From positions 29,642-93,641 of the forward strand of contig QHXN01000014.1 of the NCBI GenBank assembly GCA_003222975.1: 64,000 nucleotides of DNA, in the 5' to 3' direction. The notes beneath the pieces are model-generated. The model saw only the letters and a program-made list of their open reading frames with translations. It was not told the origin of the DNA and did no database searches. This document shows positions 9,771-19,713 of this stretch, in pieces. Origin of the DNA: Acidobacteriota bacterium (GTDB taxonomy: Bacteria; Acidobacteriota; Blastocatellia; Pyrinomonadales; Pyrinomonadaceae). How positions within the stretch are numbered: the stretch's first letter is position 1; each line of letters starts with the position of its first letter. The position numbers and the translations under genes were made by a program.

Positions 9771-11194
9771 TACTTTCCGCCCCCTTTCTTGTGCGCGCGT
9801 TCCAGCAGGTAGGTGAAGTCGGAGAACTTGCTATTGGTCGTCGTGGCGTTGTTGTGGCACATGATGCAACTGGAAGAGACGTTCGGCGTGTTGCCCTGAA
9901 TGTAAGTTTCGAGCGTCGCGTTGGCGAGGAACGGCGGCGCGGGGTCGCCCGCGGGCTTCGGGCCTGTCGGCGAGGCGTTCGGCTGCGTCGGCCACTGCGT
10001 GCTGACCAGCTCGTAATACTGCCAGACCGAATCCTTGTTGACGCCGCCGAGCCACGCCTGCCACTGCGCGTTCAGCGCCTTCGTAGCGTCGTCAATCGGG
10101 ATGACGCGCTTGACCTGGCTGCGCTTGTCGGGCGGTAGCACCGCGTTCGGGTTCCAGGGTCGCGGCGGCGGCGTGTTGACCGGGTAGGTCGAGACCGCGT
10201 CGAAGAAGTTGGCCTTCGTGCCCGGCGGTGCGTCGTGCCCGACCTGCACGTTGTCCACCTGCTCGAAGGTTGACCAGACCCACTGCGGCGCTGAAGCCGT
10301 CTTGTGCGCGATGTGGAAGCCGACCAGCCCCACCGTCTTCAGCTCGCACGAAGGCGGCGTCGGCGGGTTGTCCGACGCGCGCGTATAGACGTAAGCCTGC
10401 ACCTTGTGGAAGCGACCGGGGATGTCGCCCTGCGCCGGGTCAATGACCTTCCAGGCGGCCTTGATGACGATTGAGCCGACGGGCGCGTCCGGTGCTTGCG
10501 ACGACGGATTTGTGCCCTTCGGGAACTGGATCAACTGCGTGAACGCCTGCTGCCCCTCCTTGTTGTAGAGCGTATTCTGGACGATGTAGTCGTAGGTGTC
10601 GCGGTTGATGCGTATCTCGTAGCGGACGTACCTGCCGTTCTGCTGATCCACGAGCGGGCCGGTTCCGAAGGGCTGGCCCGACGCGTCGAGCACGTCGTCG
10701 GAAACCTTCTGCGTCATCTGAAGCACCTTGTCTCCGGGCGGGCCGAGGTTGCGGCACTGCGCGGGCAGTTGTTGCTGACCCCAGGGCGTCGGCGTCGAGC
10801 CGTCCGGCAGAAAGACCTCGTAAGGCTCTTTGTAGCCGTCCCACACGACCGCGCCATCGCCGTCCGCGCCGATGATTTTACCGGGATCGGCGGAGCCGTC
10901 GGGCATGGCCGGCCAGTTCAGCGCGACGAACGACTGCCAGGAGAACACGTCGAAGTCGTGCTGGATCGCCGCGAGCGTCTGCGGGTTATCGCTGAAGTTC
11001 GCGTCGTGAGGGATCGCGGGGCCGAGCGTGCCGGGCGGCGGGGTCGGCGCGGCAGACGTGTTGTTGGCCGTGGCCGTGGCCGCCGGGGTCGCATTCGTGT
11101 TGGCTGGCGGTTGAACCGGCGTGCAGCCTCCGCCGCCCATGCAGGCGAGGCCGGACAGGATGATCATGCAGATCATCGGTCGAGAGAAGCGCAT
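9770..11194 (-). CDS. Mono-heme cytochrome-like lipoprotein
   Basis: 474 aa; lipoprotein-type N-terminus MICMIILSGLACMGGGGC; C-terminal SSSCIMCHNNATTT heme motif; adjacent to the FAD-SLDH-like subunit. Confidence 0.65.
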   Translation of the reverse strand: MRFSRPMICMIILSGLACMGGGGCTPVQPPANTNATPAATATANNTSAAPTPPPGTLGPAIPHDANFSDNPQTLAAIQHDFDVFSWQSFVALNWPAMPDGSADPGKIIGADGDGAVVWDGYKEPYEVFLPDGSTPTPWGQQQLPAQCRNLGPPGDKVLQMTQKVSDDVLDASGQPFGTGPLVDQQNGRYVRYEIRINRDTYDYIVQNTLYNKEGQQAFTQLIQFPKGTNPSSQAPDAPVGSIVIKAAWKVIDPAQGDIPGRFHKVQAYVYTRASDNPPTPPSCELKTVGLVGFHIAHKTASAPQWVWSTFEQVDNVQVGHDAPPGTKANFFDAVSTYPVNTPPPRPWNPNAVLPPDKRSQVKRVIPIDDATKALNAQWQAWLGGVNKDSVWQYYELVSTQWPTQPNASPTGPKPAGDPAPPFLANATLETYIQGNTPNVSSSCIMCHNNATTTNSKFSDFTYLLERAHKKGGGK

Positions 11195-11523
11195 CGGATT
11201 TTCTCCTTAGCAACGAGGTGACGCGGGCCGTTCGTTAAATCGGCGTGACACGCCCACACCTGACGGATGACCTCGGGATATTGCTACTGCTCCCAGGAAC
11301 GTGAAGAACGACGGGGCGAAAGCTCAGGCGTTAGATGGAAAAGAGAAAGGCTGATCAGAGCGACGACGGCGAGAAGGCTCTCAGGCTCAGCCCGCGAAAT
11401 CCTGTGATGAGCGAGATAATGCGCCGGGCCGTCCCGCTTGTCAATCGCTTTTCGCGTGAAGGCGACTCGTTTCTCCGCGCGTCCGAGAGATATCGTGAGG
11501 TCGGCAACGCCGCCGTTCAAAGG

Positions 11524-12252
11524 CTACTCGTAATGCGTCTCGGCGCCGAGCAGGCGGTCGTACTCCTTCCGCACCACCGCGTAGCACTCGCACGAGGCGC
11601 GCTCCAGGCCCTGCGGGTCGGCGATCCTGATCCGCCCCCGCGTGTGCTCAATCAGCCCTCCCGCCGACAGCGCGCCGCACGCCTCGGTGACGCCCGCGCG
11701 CCGCACCCCCAGCATGACGCCTAAGAACTCCTGCGTCAGCGGCAGCGTGTCTGACTGCGCCCTGTCCCTGGTCGTGAGCAGCCAGCGGGCCAGCCGCCCG
11801 TCCAGGGGATGCAGGCGGTTGCAGCCCGCCGTTATCGCCGTCTGGACGAAGAACGCCTGCGCGTATCCGAGCAGCAGGCGGCCCAGCGTCTCACAACGTT
11901 TGAGTTCCTCCCCGAACGCCCCCGCCCTCAGACGCATCGCGCTGCCCGGCACTTGCACCACGGCCTTGAGCGGCGCGGAGTCCGTGCCCAAAACGAGCGG
12001 CAGCCCCAGCATCCCCTCGCGCCCTATTACGCCCACTTCAACCTCCGACCCGTCCTCCATCACGGCGGTGATGGAGATCGTGCCAAGCAAAGGGAAATAG
12101 ACGTAAGCGATGCGTTCCTCCGGTTGGTAGAGGACTTGACCCAGAGGCAGCGATATATTTTCGAAGCGCGGGCTAATGCGCTCGTACTCGTCTCTGGGTA
12201 GCCCGGATAATATTCGGTTGATGTGCGGATGGATCGGTTCTGCGGTACTCAT
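11524..12252 (-). CDS. Crp/Fnr-family transcriptional regulator
   Basis: From MSTAEPIHPHINRILSGLP; cNMP-like fold (VEVGVIGREGMLGLPLVLG) and C-terminal HTH (LTQEFLGVMLGVRRAGVTEACGALSAGGLIEHTRGRIRIAD). Confidence 0.8.
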   Translation of the reverse strand: MSTAEPIHPHINRILSGLPRDEYERISPRFENISLPLGQVLYQPEERIAYVYFPLLGTISITAVMEDGSEVEVGVIGREGMLGLPLVLGTDSAPLKAVVQVPGSAMRLRAGAFGEELKRCETLGRLLLGYAQAFFVQTAITAGCNRLHPLDGRLARWLLTTRDRAQSDTLPLTQEFLGVMLGVRRAGVTEACGALSAGGLIEHTRGRIRIADPQGLERASCECYAVVRKEYDRLLGAETHYE

Positions 12253-12521
12253 CGGGACGCTCCTTGCCGTGGGCCTGTGGCCTGACAGTCGGCACAAGGA
12301 GGGTTCGGGCGAGTCCCCATGCTGAGAGGTAAGTCCTCTATTGAACGAATTGCTCAGTAGCTTACGTCCCATCGTACACTGCAGGCGTCCGCCTGTCTGT
12401 TCGTTGGCGCGCATAGTGGAGCTTCTGTACGGAATAGTATTGATTAGCCGCCGCCAGGAGAGCTATTCTTTCAACATCCCCGCTATTTCACTCCCCAACT
12501 CCTAAGACGAGAAAAAGATTT

Positions 12522-12923
12522 ATGGACGGGAACACCGAAAATCAGGCGACCATCTTTCTGGTAGAGGAAGACGACGAGACGCGCAGGCCATTGGTTAATA
12601 ACCTGCGCGGCTACGGCTACCGCGTCATAGTGGCGCTTGACGAGGAAGCCGCCCTTGAGAGTGTCGGCGGCGGGCGTATGTCTGCCGACTTGATTCTGGT
12701 CAACCTCGTCGGCAAATCAACCGACGAGGCTTTGGACATGGGTCGGCGCATCCGCGCACACGCTAAGTATGACGGCCACACGCCGCTCGTCGTGATGGCG
12801 GAGAAGTACGGGGAGGACGTGGAAGGCACGGACGTAAACGTCGCCGGCAACGACTGGGTCACCTACCCGGAAGATGCCCGACAGTTGAGAAGGCTCTTAG
12901 ACCGTCTTATCGTCGCGGCGTAA
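12522..12923 (+). CDS. Degenerate response-regulator receiver-like protein
   Basis: 133 aa; TIFLVEEDDETRRPLVNNLRGYGYRVIVALDEEAAL then DLILVNLVGKSTDEA, where Asn sits at the usual phospho-Asp position. Confidence 0.65.
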   Translation: MDGNTENQATIFLVEEDDETRRPLVNNLRGYGYRVIVALDEEAALESVGGGRMSADLILVNLVGKSTDEALDMGRRIRAHAKYDGHTPLVVMAEKYGEDVEGTDVNVAGNDWVTYPEDARQLRRLLDRLIVAA

Positions 12924-13013
12924 ACCGCCCGGCAGGCTTTGGAAGAGGCTCAATGAATTGTAAGGTCGAGTCATGACGTTTTTCTACGCGGGCGATTCCT
13001 TCCGCTTCCGGCA

Positions 13014-14816
13014 TTACGCCGTCTGACGAAACAGGACACGATGAATCTCCGCGATCAGTTCGGGATCAACTTTCGGCTTGCGGTCATACGTCAGCAGGCC
13101 GTTGGTCTCCTGCTCAATGTCGGTCAACTGCGTGTAGCAGAAGCCGGCGAGGAAGCGCAAGGAGGCGATGCCTTCCAACAGGTTGTGGTACTTTTCATAA
13201 AGCTCCTCCGGCGTGCGGACTGAGCCGTAAAAACGGTAGAGCATGTCGCGCTCTTCCGCCGGGAGGTCGGGCGGGATCGTCAGGAAGCCGCCGACTTCGG
13301 AGAGCACGACGGGCTGCCCGCGGTACTTCGAGCCGCGCGCGAACAAAGGCTTCTCGCCGACCCAGACCGTCGGCGGCAGGTTGCCTTCGCCGAGCTTCTC
13401 GCGGTAGCGCTCGCGGAGCTTCCCCCCGGTCGGCGTGTAATCGTGTATGGCGCAGATGTCGGTGATGTCTGTGTGCTCCCAGCCGTCGTTGTCTATGACG
13501 GGGCGCGTCGGGTCGAGGCGGCGTGTGGCCGAGACCATGCGTTCGAGGAAGGCGTACTGCCCCGGATGCTGCTGCCCCAGGCCGGGAAATCCCATGCTCT
13601 CGTTGACGGGAACCCACGCGATGATCGAAGGGTGGCTGTAGTCGCGCCGCACCGCGCGCCTCCACTCCGAGGCCAGGCGCTCCTCGGCGAGTGAAGACCA
13701 CTCGCGCGCGTTCGGCATCTCGCCCCAGACCAGAAGCCCCAGGCGGTCGCACCAGTAGAGCCAGCGCGGGTCTTCGATCTTCTGGTGCTTGCGCGCCCCG
13801 TTGAAGCCGAACATCTTCGCCCAGCCCACGTCTGACTGCATCGCCTCGTCGGAGGGCGCGGCCAGAAGACCCGCGGGCCAGTAGCCCTGGTCGAGCACCA
13901 TCTTCAGGAAGACAGGCTCGCCGTTCAGCAGCACGCGCCCGCCGCGCATCTCGATGCTCCGAAGGCCGGCGTATGACTTGACCTCGTCCAACAACTCCTC
14001 GCCGTCGAACAGGCTGATCCTCAGCTCGTAAAGGTACGGCGACTCCGGCGACCAGAGCTTCGCGTAAGGGATGGAGAGGACGAGCCAGCCCGTAGCGACC
14101 GCCGTCCTCTCTTCGACGCGCGCGACTGTGCGCCCGCCGTCTATCGCCTCGGCCACGAGCCGCCACGCGGCGGAAGGGGCGTGGAGATAGACGCTCAGCG
14201 CGAGCATGTTCTTGTGCGCGAGCGGCGTGATCCTGATCTCCTCGATGCGGACTGAGGGCACAGGCTCAAGCCAGACCGTCTGCCAGACGCCGGTCGTGCA
14301 GTAGTAATCAATGTCGTGCGGGAGTCCCGACACGGACTGCTTGCCGCGCGGCTGATTCGCGTCCTGGCGGTCAACGACGCGGAGCGTGAGGCGGTTCGCG
14401 CCCGCCTTCACGTAGGGCGCGATGTCGAAGAGGAACGGCACGTGTCCGCCCTGGTTGTGGCCGACCTCCTGGCCGTTGACCCACACGGTCGCTTCGTAAT
14501 CCACCGCGCCGAAGTGAAGCAGCAGGTCGCGCCCGCGCCAACCTTCGGGCACTTCAAAACTGCGCGCGTACCAGACGCACTCGTGGACTGACTTGTCGCC
14601 GACGCCCGACAGCTCGCTCTGGTACGGGAACGGCACGACGATGCGGCCACGCAAACTCCGCCCGTCGTGCCAGCCGAGTTCCGCCCCCCGCTCGTCGTCG
14701 TCGAAAGCGAACTCCCACTCGCCGTTTAAGTTCAGCCACTCCTCGCGGACGAACTGCGGGCGCGGGTATTCGGGACGCGGGACTTCCCTGTGTGTTTGCC
14801 CCATGCTCACGGTCAA
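13014..14816 (-). CDS. Glycoside hydrolase family 2 protein
   Basis: 600 aa; PRPEYPRPQFVREEWLNLNGEWEFAFDD, DLLLHFGAVDYEATVWVNGQEVGHNQGGHVPFLFDIAPYV, IIAWVPVNES (NE acid/base motif). Confidence 0.9.
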   Translation of the reverse strand: MTVSMGQTHREVPRPEYPRPQFVREEWLNLNGEWEFAFDDDERGAELGWHDGRSLRGRIVVPFPYQSELSGVGDKSVHECVWYARSFEVPEGWRGRDLLLHFGAVDYEATVWVNGQEVGHNQGGHVPFLFDIAPYVKAGANRLTLRVVDRQDANQPRGKQSVSGLPHDIDYYCTTGVWQTVWLEPVPSVRIEEIRITPLAHKNMLALSVYLHAPSAAWRLVAEAIDGGRTVARVEERTAVATGWLVLSIPYAKLWSPESPYLYELRISLFDGEELLDEVKSYAGLRSIEMRGGRVLLNGEPVFLKMVLDQGYWPAGLLAAPSDEAMQSDVGWAKMFGFNGARKHQKIEDPRWLYWCDRLGLLVWGEMPNAREWSSLAEERLASEWRRAVRRDYSHPSIIAWVPVNESMGFPGLGQQHPGQYAFLERMVSATRRLDPTRPVIDNDGWEHTDITDICAIHDYTPTGGKLRERYREKLGEGNLPPTVWVGEKPLFARGSKYRGQPVVLSEVGGFLTIPPDLPAEERDMLYRFYGSVRTPEELYEKYHNLLEGIASLRFLAGFCYTQLTDIEQETNGLLTYDRKPKVDPELIAEIHRVLFRQTA

Positions 14817-14833
14817 GTCTCAGATTTTTCAGT

Positions 14834-17218
14834 TTATATCATGCGCGCGCGCGCGGCGAAGGGCGTGGCCGCGCGCTCTCTGAAGTAGCGCGTGAGGGCG
14901 CTTTCCAGAGGCGGGAGCAGCGTGCCGCGCTCGCTCGCCAGAGCGCTGTAGGCCGGGCGCGCGGCGACGAGGCCGAGAGAACTCGCGGGGCGCGCCTCGA
15001 CCAGTTCGGCGTCGAGGCCGGCGAGTAGTGCCGCGCGCCGCGCAAGCTCCGCCCACGAGAGTGCGCCCTGATTCGACAGGTGCCACACGCCTCGCTCGCC
15101 GTCAATCAGAAGGTCGAGGCAGACGCCCACGAGGTCGGGAACGTAGGTCGGCGAGACGACCGCGTCGCACGCCGCGGCGACGCGTCGCCCTTCGGCGAGG
15201 GCGCGCAGCGCGATGGTGACGAAGTTGTATTCATCGTGCGGGCCGAAGAAGGCGCTCGTGCGGACGACGAGCGCCGAAGGGTGCACCGCGAGCACGCGCG
15301 CCTCCGCCTCGGCCTTGCTTCGCCCGTAGGCATTGAGAGGAGAAATCGTGTCCCGTTCGACATACGGCCTCCGCAATGATCCGTCGAAGACGAGGTCGGA
15401 CGAGAACGTGACCAGTGCGACGCTGCGCGCCGCGCAAGCCTCGGCGAGCGTGGCGGGGCCGTCCGCGTTCTCGCGGCGGCACGCTTCAGGCTCGCGCTCC
15501 GCGTCGTCCACTCTCACGTAGCCGGCGGCGTTCACCAAGGCCCACGGCTCGAACTCTTCGAGCGCCGACGCGACCGCTTCGGCGTCGGCGATGTCCATCT
15601 CGGCGCGGGTCAGAAGTTGATAACTGATCGCGCGCGCGCGGCAGGCGCGGGCGAAGGCTTGGCCCAGCGTGCCCGTCGCCCCCGTCAGCAGGAGCTTCCG
15701 CGCCTTCCCTCCCCCCGACCCCGCACGGACGTTCCCGCCCCACGTCTTCGCGCGCGCGTTCGCGCCTCCCGACTTCGCACGCGCGTCAACGCTTCCCAAA
15801 GTAGCCGACGCCCCGGCTGCCGCGGCCTTCGCGTTCGCGTGCTTCTTCTGTTCCGGCAGGTAGAGCAGACGTTCGAGGCGTTGCCACCAGCCCGGCGCGT
15901 CGAGCGCGGCGTGGGACAGCTCTTCGCCGCGCGCGAGCTTGCGGAGAAGATGTGCCAGGGCCGTGGGGCGCGGCGCGGGCGCGCGAAGGTCGAAGACGCC
16001 CGGCTCGTAGTGGTCGCATGCACGCGCGCCTCGCCGGTCGCAGTCTCGCGTCAGGAGGCTGTCCCAGTCGAAGGAGCCGAGCAAGGCCCACGCGGTCACG
16101 GCGCGCACGTCCGCGCCCTCTTCGCGCAAGCCTCGCACCGCGTCCCACACTTCGACGAACCAACGCAACTGCTCCTCGCGCGTGCACCCCAAGTGCACTT
16201 CCGTCACGGCGAGCAGCAGGCGGTAGCGCTCCCACGCCTCTTTGAGAAGCGCGCGCGGCCCTGCGCACCCTTCGGCGCGCGCACGCACCGCCTCAACGTC
16301 CGCGTATGCGTGCCGACCGTTCCCGCCGTGCGTGTGCGGCGGGTAGCGCTCGATCCTCTCGTCGAGGAAGCGCTCGCTCGTCAGGTAGTGGTTGACGCCG
16401 ACGATGTCGGGCGGGCAAGGATTGAGGAGGAACCATTCGAGTTCGGATTCTTTCACGCCGACGTATGTGAGGTAGCCCCACATCGGGTGCGCGCCGTCAA
16501 CGCGCCCGCACAGCAGGTCGAAGGTGAGCCAGCGGCGTTCGTTTTCGAACTCGGCCTGGTAGCCGAGTGCACGCGTGCTGTGGGTCTTGCCCAGGTCTTC
16601 GGTCTGCACGAGTCGTGCGCGCGTGTTTACTTCGCGCACCGCCCGCATCGAGAGCGCGACGGCGCGGCACTGCGTGAGCAGACAGCGCGCGAACGTCAGC
16701 TCGTCGCGCCCGTGCGGATACCAGTGGCCGTAGAGGCCGCTGAAGCGCGCGGTCGTCAGCGGCTCGTTGACGGGCGTGTAGTCTTCCACCCAGGGGTAGC
16801 GTTCGGCCACCGCTCGCGCGAAGCGTGCAAGCTCCTCAGGGAAGGCCGGGTCAACGAGGCTCGTCGTGCGCGGGCCGCTTCCGTGGTGGACTAAGCCGAC
16901 GACGGGGCGGACGCTGAGTTCGCGCAGGCGCGTGAGGCGCTCGTCCGCCCAAGTCCAGTCGGCGCGCTCGACTCCTTCGGGCGCGGTACGCTCCCAGAGG
17001 ACTGGGTAGCGCAAGGCACTGAGGCCGAGCGCCGCGAACAGTTCGAGGTCTGCGGCGCGGCGCGCGTGGCCGCTTCGTTCGAGCTGGTCGAAGTAGCTGC
17101 CGCCGACGCGGTTGACGGTGCACTCGACGCCGCCCCACAGCTCAAGCGGCAAGCTCCGGGGCGTCTCGCTGTCTGACGTGGACACGCGGCGTCGCCTCCT
17201 ACGGGTTTGTGACCGCAA
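14834..17218 (-). CDS. GH1-like glycosidase fused to RmlD-like sugar-nucleotide reductase
   Basis: 794 aa; N-terminal GH1-like VEDYTPVNEPLTTARFSGLYGHWYPHGRD; C-terminal KLLLTGATGTLGQAFARA... LVNAAGYVRVDDAE... SSDLVFDGS... NAYGRSKAEAE. Overlaps the upstream gene by about 20 nt, so the start is uncertain. Confidence 0.8.
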   Translation of the reverse strand: MRSQTRRRRRRVSTSDSETPRSLPLELWGGVECTVNRVGGSYFDQLERSGHARRAADLELFAALGLSALRYPVLWERTAPEGVERADWTWADERLTRLRELSVRPVVGLVHHGSGPRTTSLVDPAFPEELARFARAVAERYPWVEDYTPVNEPLTTARFSGLYGHWYPHGRDELTFARCLLTQCRAVALSMRAVREVNTRARLVQTEDLGKTHSTRALGYQAEFENERRWLTFDLLCGRVDGAHPMWGYLTYVGVKESELEWFLLNPCPPDIVGVNHYLTSERFLDERIERYPPHTHGGNGRHAYADVEAVRARAEGCAGPRALLKEAWERYRLLLAVTEVHLGCTREEQLRWFVEVWDAVRGLREEGADVRAVTAWALLGSFDWDSLLTRDCDRRGARACDHYEPGVFDLRAPAPRPTALAHLLRKLARGEELSHAALDAPGWWQRLERLLYLPEQKKHANAKAAAAGASATLGSVDARAKSGGANARAKTWGGNVRAGSGGGKARKLLLTGATGTLGQAFARACRARAISYQLLTRAEMDIADAEAVASALEEFEPWALVNAAGYVRVDDAEREPEACRRENADGPATLAEACAARSVALVTFSSDLVFDGSLRRPYVERDTISPLNAYGRSKAEAEARVLAVHPSALVVRTSAFFGPHDEYNFVTIALRALAEGRRVAAACDAVVSPTYVPDLVGVCLDLLIDGERGVWHLSNQGALSWAELARRAALLAGLDAELVEARPASSLGLVAARPAYSALASERGTLLPPLESALTRYFRERAATPFAARARMI

Positions 17219-18410
17219 GCCCGGAAGACGGCGCGAGGCGGCCAGTTCCGTTCGAGTTCCCGTGGCCGTGGCCGTTGCTCCTGTACTGCGTCTGCGCGAC
17301 CACGGCCAGCGCGCGCCTCTCGCCGCGAATCTTCGCGTAGGTCGTCAAGGCCTGCGCGACGATCTGATCCATGTTGTAGTAGCGGTAGGTCGCCAGCCGT
17401 CCGACGAAGTGTACTTCGGGCGTTGAGTCGGCGAGCGCCTTGTACTTCGCGTAAAGCTCGCCGTTCTCCTTGCGCGGCACGGGGTAATAGGGGTCGCCCT
17501 CGTCGCGCGGGAACTCGTAAACGATGCTCGTCTTCGAATGCTCCTGGCCCGTCAGGTATTTGAACTCGGTGACGCGCGTGTAGAGGTGCTCGTTCGGGTA
17601 GTTGACGACGGGCGCGCTCTGGAACTGCTCGCGGTCGTGCGTCTCGTGCTTGAATTCGAGCGAGCGGTAGGGGAGCTTGCCGTAGCGGTAGTCGAAGAAC
17701 GAGTCCACCGGCCCCGTGTAGATCATCTCGCGGAACGGCACGTCGCGCTCTATTTCCTGATAGTCGCAGTTCAAGAGCACTTTGATGTTCGGATGGTCGA
17801 GCATGTTCTCGAACATGCGCGTGAAGCCGTTGAGCGGCATCGCCTGGTAGGTGTCTGTGAAGTAGCGCGCGTCGCGGTTCGTGCGCGTCGGCACGCGCGA
17901 AGTCACAGAGGCGTCCAGCTCCGAAGGGTCTAGTCCCCACTGCTTGCGCGTGTAGTTGCGGAAGAACTTCTCGTACAGCTCGCGCCCGACTCGGCTGACG
18001 ACCACGTCCTCGCTGGTGCGAACCTGCTCGACCGGCTCGGCGACCGACCGGAAGAACTCTTCGAGCTGGAACGAGGTCAGGCTCAGGCCGTAGAGCTTGT
18101 TGATGGTGTCGAGGTTGATCGGGATGGGCACGAGCTGGCCGTCAACGTGCGCCATCACGCGGTGCTGGTAGGAGCGCCACTCGGTGAAGCGCGAGAGGTA
18201 CTCGAAGACCTCGCGCGAGTTGGTGTGGAAGATGTGCGGGCCGTACTTGTGGACGAGGATGCCGGCCTCGTTGTAGTGGTCGTAGGCGTTGCCGCCGACG
18301 TGCGGACGCCTGTCGCATATGAGAACCTTCTTGTCGGAGCCGCGCGCGAGCCGCTCGGCCAGCACGCTCCCGGCGAACCCCGCCCCGACGATTAAATAAT
18401 CGAACATCAT
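17199..18410 (-). CDS. glf: UDP-galactopyranose mutase
   Basis: From MMFDYLIVGAGFAGSVLAERLA; KVLICDRRPHVGGNAYDHYNEAGILVHKYGPHIFHTNSREVFEYLSRFTEW; strong UGM signature. Confidence 0.92.
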   Translation of the reverse strand: MMFDYLIVGAGFAGSVLAERLARGSDKKVLICDRRPHVGGNAYDHYNEAGILVHKYGPHIFHTNSREVFEYLSRFTEWRSYQHRVMAHVDGQLVPIPINLDTINKLYGLSLTSFQLEEFFRSVAEPVEQVRTSEDVVVSRVGRELYEKFFRNYTRKQWGLDPSELDASVTSRVPTRTNRDARYFTDTYQAMPLNGFTRMFENMLDHPNIKVLLNCDYQEIERDVPFREMIYTGPVDSFFDYRYGKLPYRSLEFKHETHDREQFQSAPVVNYPNEHLYTRVTEFKYLTGQEHSKTSIVYEFPRDEGDPYYPVPRKENGELYAKYKALADSTPEVHFVGRLATYRYYNMDQIVAQALTTYAKIRGERRALAVVAQTQYRSNGHGHGNSNGTGRLAPSSGLAVTNP

Positions 18411-18450
18411 TCCCCCTGTTCGCTCTTCGGCAAAGCCGATGCTTATGTGA

Positions 18451-19713
18451 TTAATCCCCGCCCGCAAAACTCGCAGCCGCGCCGGCGAGCGGTGCGCGAC
18501 CGGCGATGTCTGAACGCTTCGCCGCCGCGGCCCGCGTCTTCAACGCGCCCCGCCGCGCAGCCGCGACCCCTTCGATCAAGTCGCTCATCTGCTTCCACGT
18601 TCTATCCCACGAAGTCTCGGCCAGGAAGGCGTCTGTCCTCTCGATGCGCGCCGCCGCGTCCTCATTCATCGCCGCCTCGCACGCCCCGACAAACTCCTCC
18701 GCCGTGTCGGCGATGTGGACGAACCCTCGCTCGCCGTAGGGTCGCACCACGTCGCGGATCGAGGTCGAGACGACGGGCCTGCCTGCCGCGAGGTATTCGG
18801 GCGTCTTCGTCGGGCTGATGAAGCGCGTGGACTCGTTGCGCGCGAACAGCAAGAGCGCCACGTCCCAGCCCGCGAGATAACCGGGCAGTTCTTCGTAAGA
18901 CTTCATGCCGAGGTAATGAATGCTGGCGCGGCGCGGCAGACTGGTCTCGTCAATCTTGACGACCGGCCCGATCATCACGAACTGCCAGTCGGGGCGCAGC
19001 CGCGCCAGGCGGTCGAGGAGTTCAACGTCAAGCCGCTCGTCAATCACGCCGAAGAAGCCGAGGCGGGGGCGCGGGATGGCGGCCTGATCCGGCGGGTCGG
19101 CGGCGGCGGCGCGCGCCTGCGCGAAGTGCGCCGCGTCAATGCTCGAAGGGAAGGCATAGACGCGCGGGTGTCGGTCGCGCTTGGCCTCGTAGAGGCTCTG
19201 CCCGCCGGTGAAAACTAAATCCGCGCGCGCGAGCAGTTCCCGCTCAAGAGTCCTCAAAAGCGGCGACGCCCCGCGGAAGGCCGACAGCTCGTCCATGCAG
19301 TCATAGACGGTCGCGACGGGGCGCAAGGCCCGCGTGAACCTGAGCGCCATCGGCGTGTAGTACCAGAGGACGAAGTCCTGCGCGCCGTAATCTGCCAGCA
19401 GACGCTCGACGAGGCACTGCTGCGCGGCGTCGCGTGCGACCTCGCTCGTCAAGCCTTCAGGCAGGTGGGGCACGGCCACCCGCACGCCGCAGTCGCGCTC
19501 ACTCACTTCGAGGCGGAGCGGGCCTTCATCGAAGACCGGCTCTTCGATGAAGAAGACGCGCTGCCCCTTGGCGCAACGGCTCATGAGATGTTGCGGTCGC
19601 TGATAGACGAAGTCCCAGCGCAGGTGCGACAGGCACACGAGGTCGGGCGCGTTCGGGTCGGTCGCGTCGGGCGGCTCGATACTTCGAGCGTAACTTTTTT
19701 GATCCATACTCAT
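18451..19713 (-). CDS. Glycosyltransferase
   Basis: 420 aa; DLVCLSHLRWDFVYQRPQHLMSR, PRLGFFGVIDERLDVELLDRLARLRPDWQFVMIGP, SPTKTPEYLAAGRPVVSTSIRDVVRPYG. Confidence 0.85.
   Translation of the reverse strand: MSMDQKSYARSIEPPDATDPNAPDLVCLSHLRWDFVYQRPQHLMSRCAKGQRVFFIEEPVFDEGPLRLEVSERDCGVRVAVPHLPEGLTSEVARDAAQQCLVERLLADYGAQDFVLWYYTPMALRFTRALRPVATVYDCMDELSAFRGASPLLRTLERELLARADLVFTGGQSLYEAKRDRHPRVYAFPSSIDAAHFAQARAAAADPPDQAAIPRPRLGFFGVIDERLDVELLDRLARLRPDWQFVMIGPVVKIDETSLPRRASIHYLGMKSYEELPGYLAGWDVALLLFARNESTRFISPTKTPEYLAAGRPVVSTSIRDVVRPYGERGFVHIADTAEEFVGACEAAMNEDAAARIERTDAFLAETSWDRTWKQMSDLIEGVAAARRGALKTRAAAAKRSDIAGRAPLAGAAASFAGGD

Noticed and set aside
15617-16894. 425-aa plus-strand ORF antisense to the GH1-RmlD fusion
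   Set aside because: Shadow ORF; the opposite strand has clear conserved motifs throughout.
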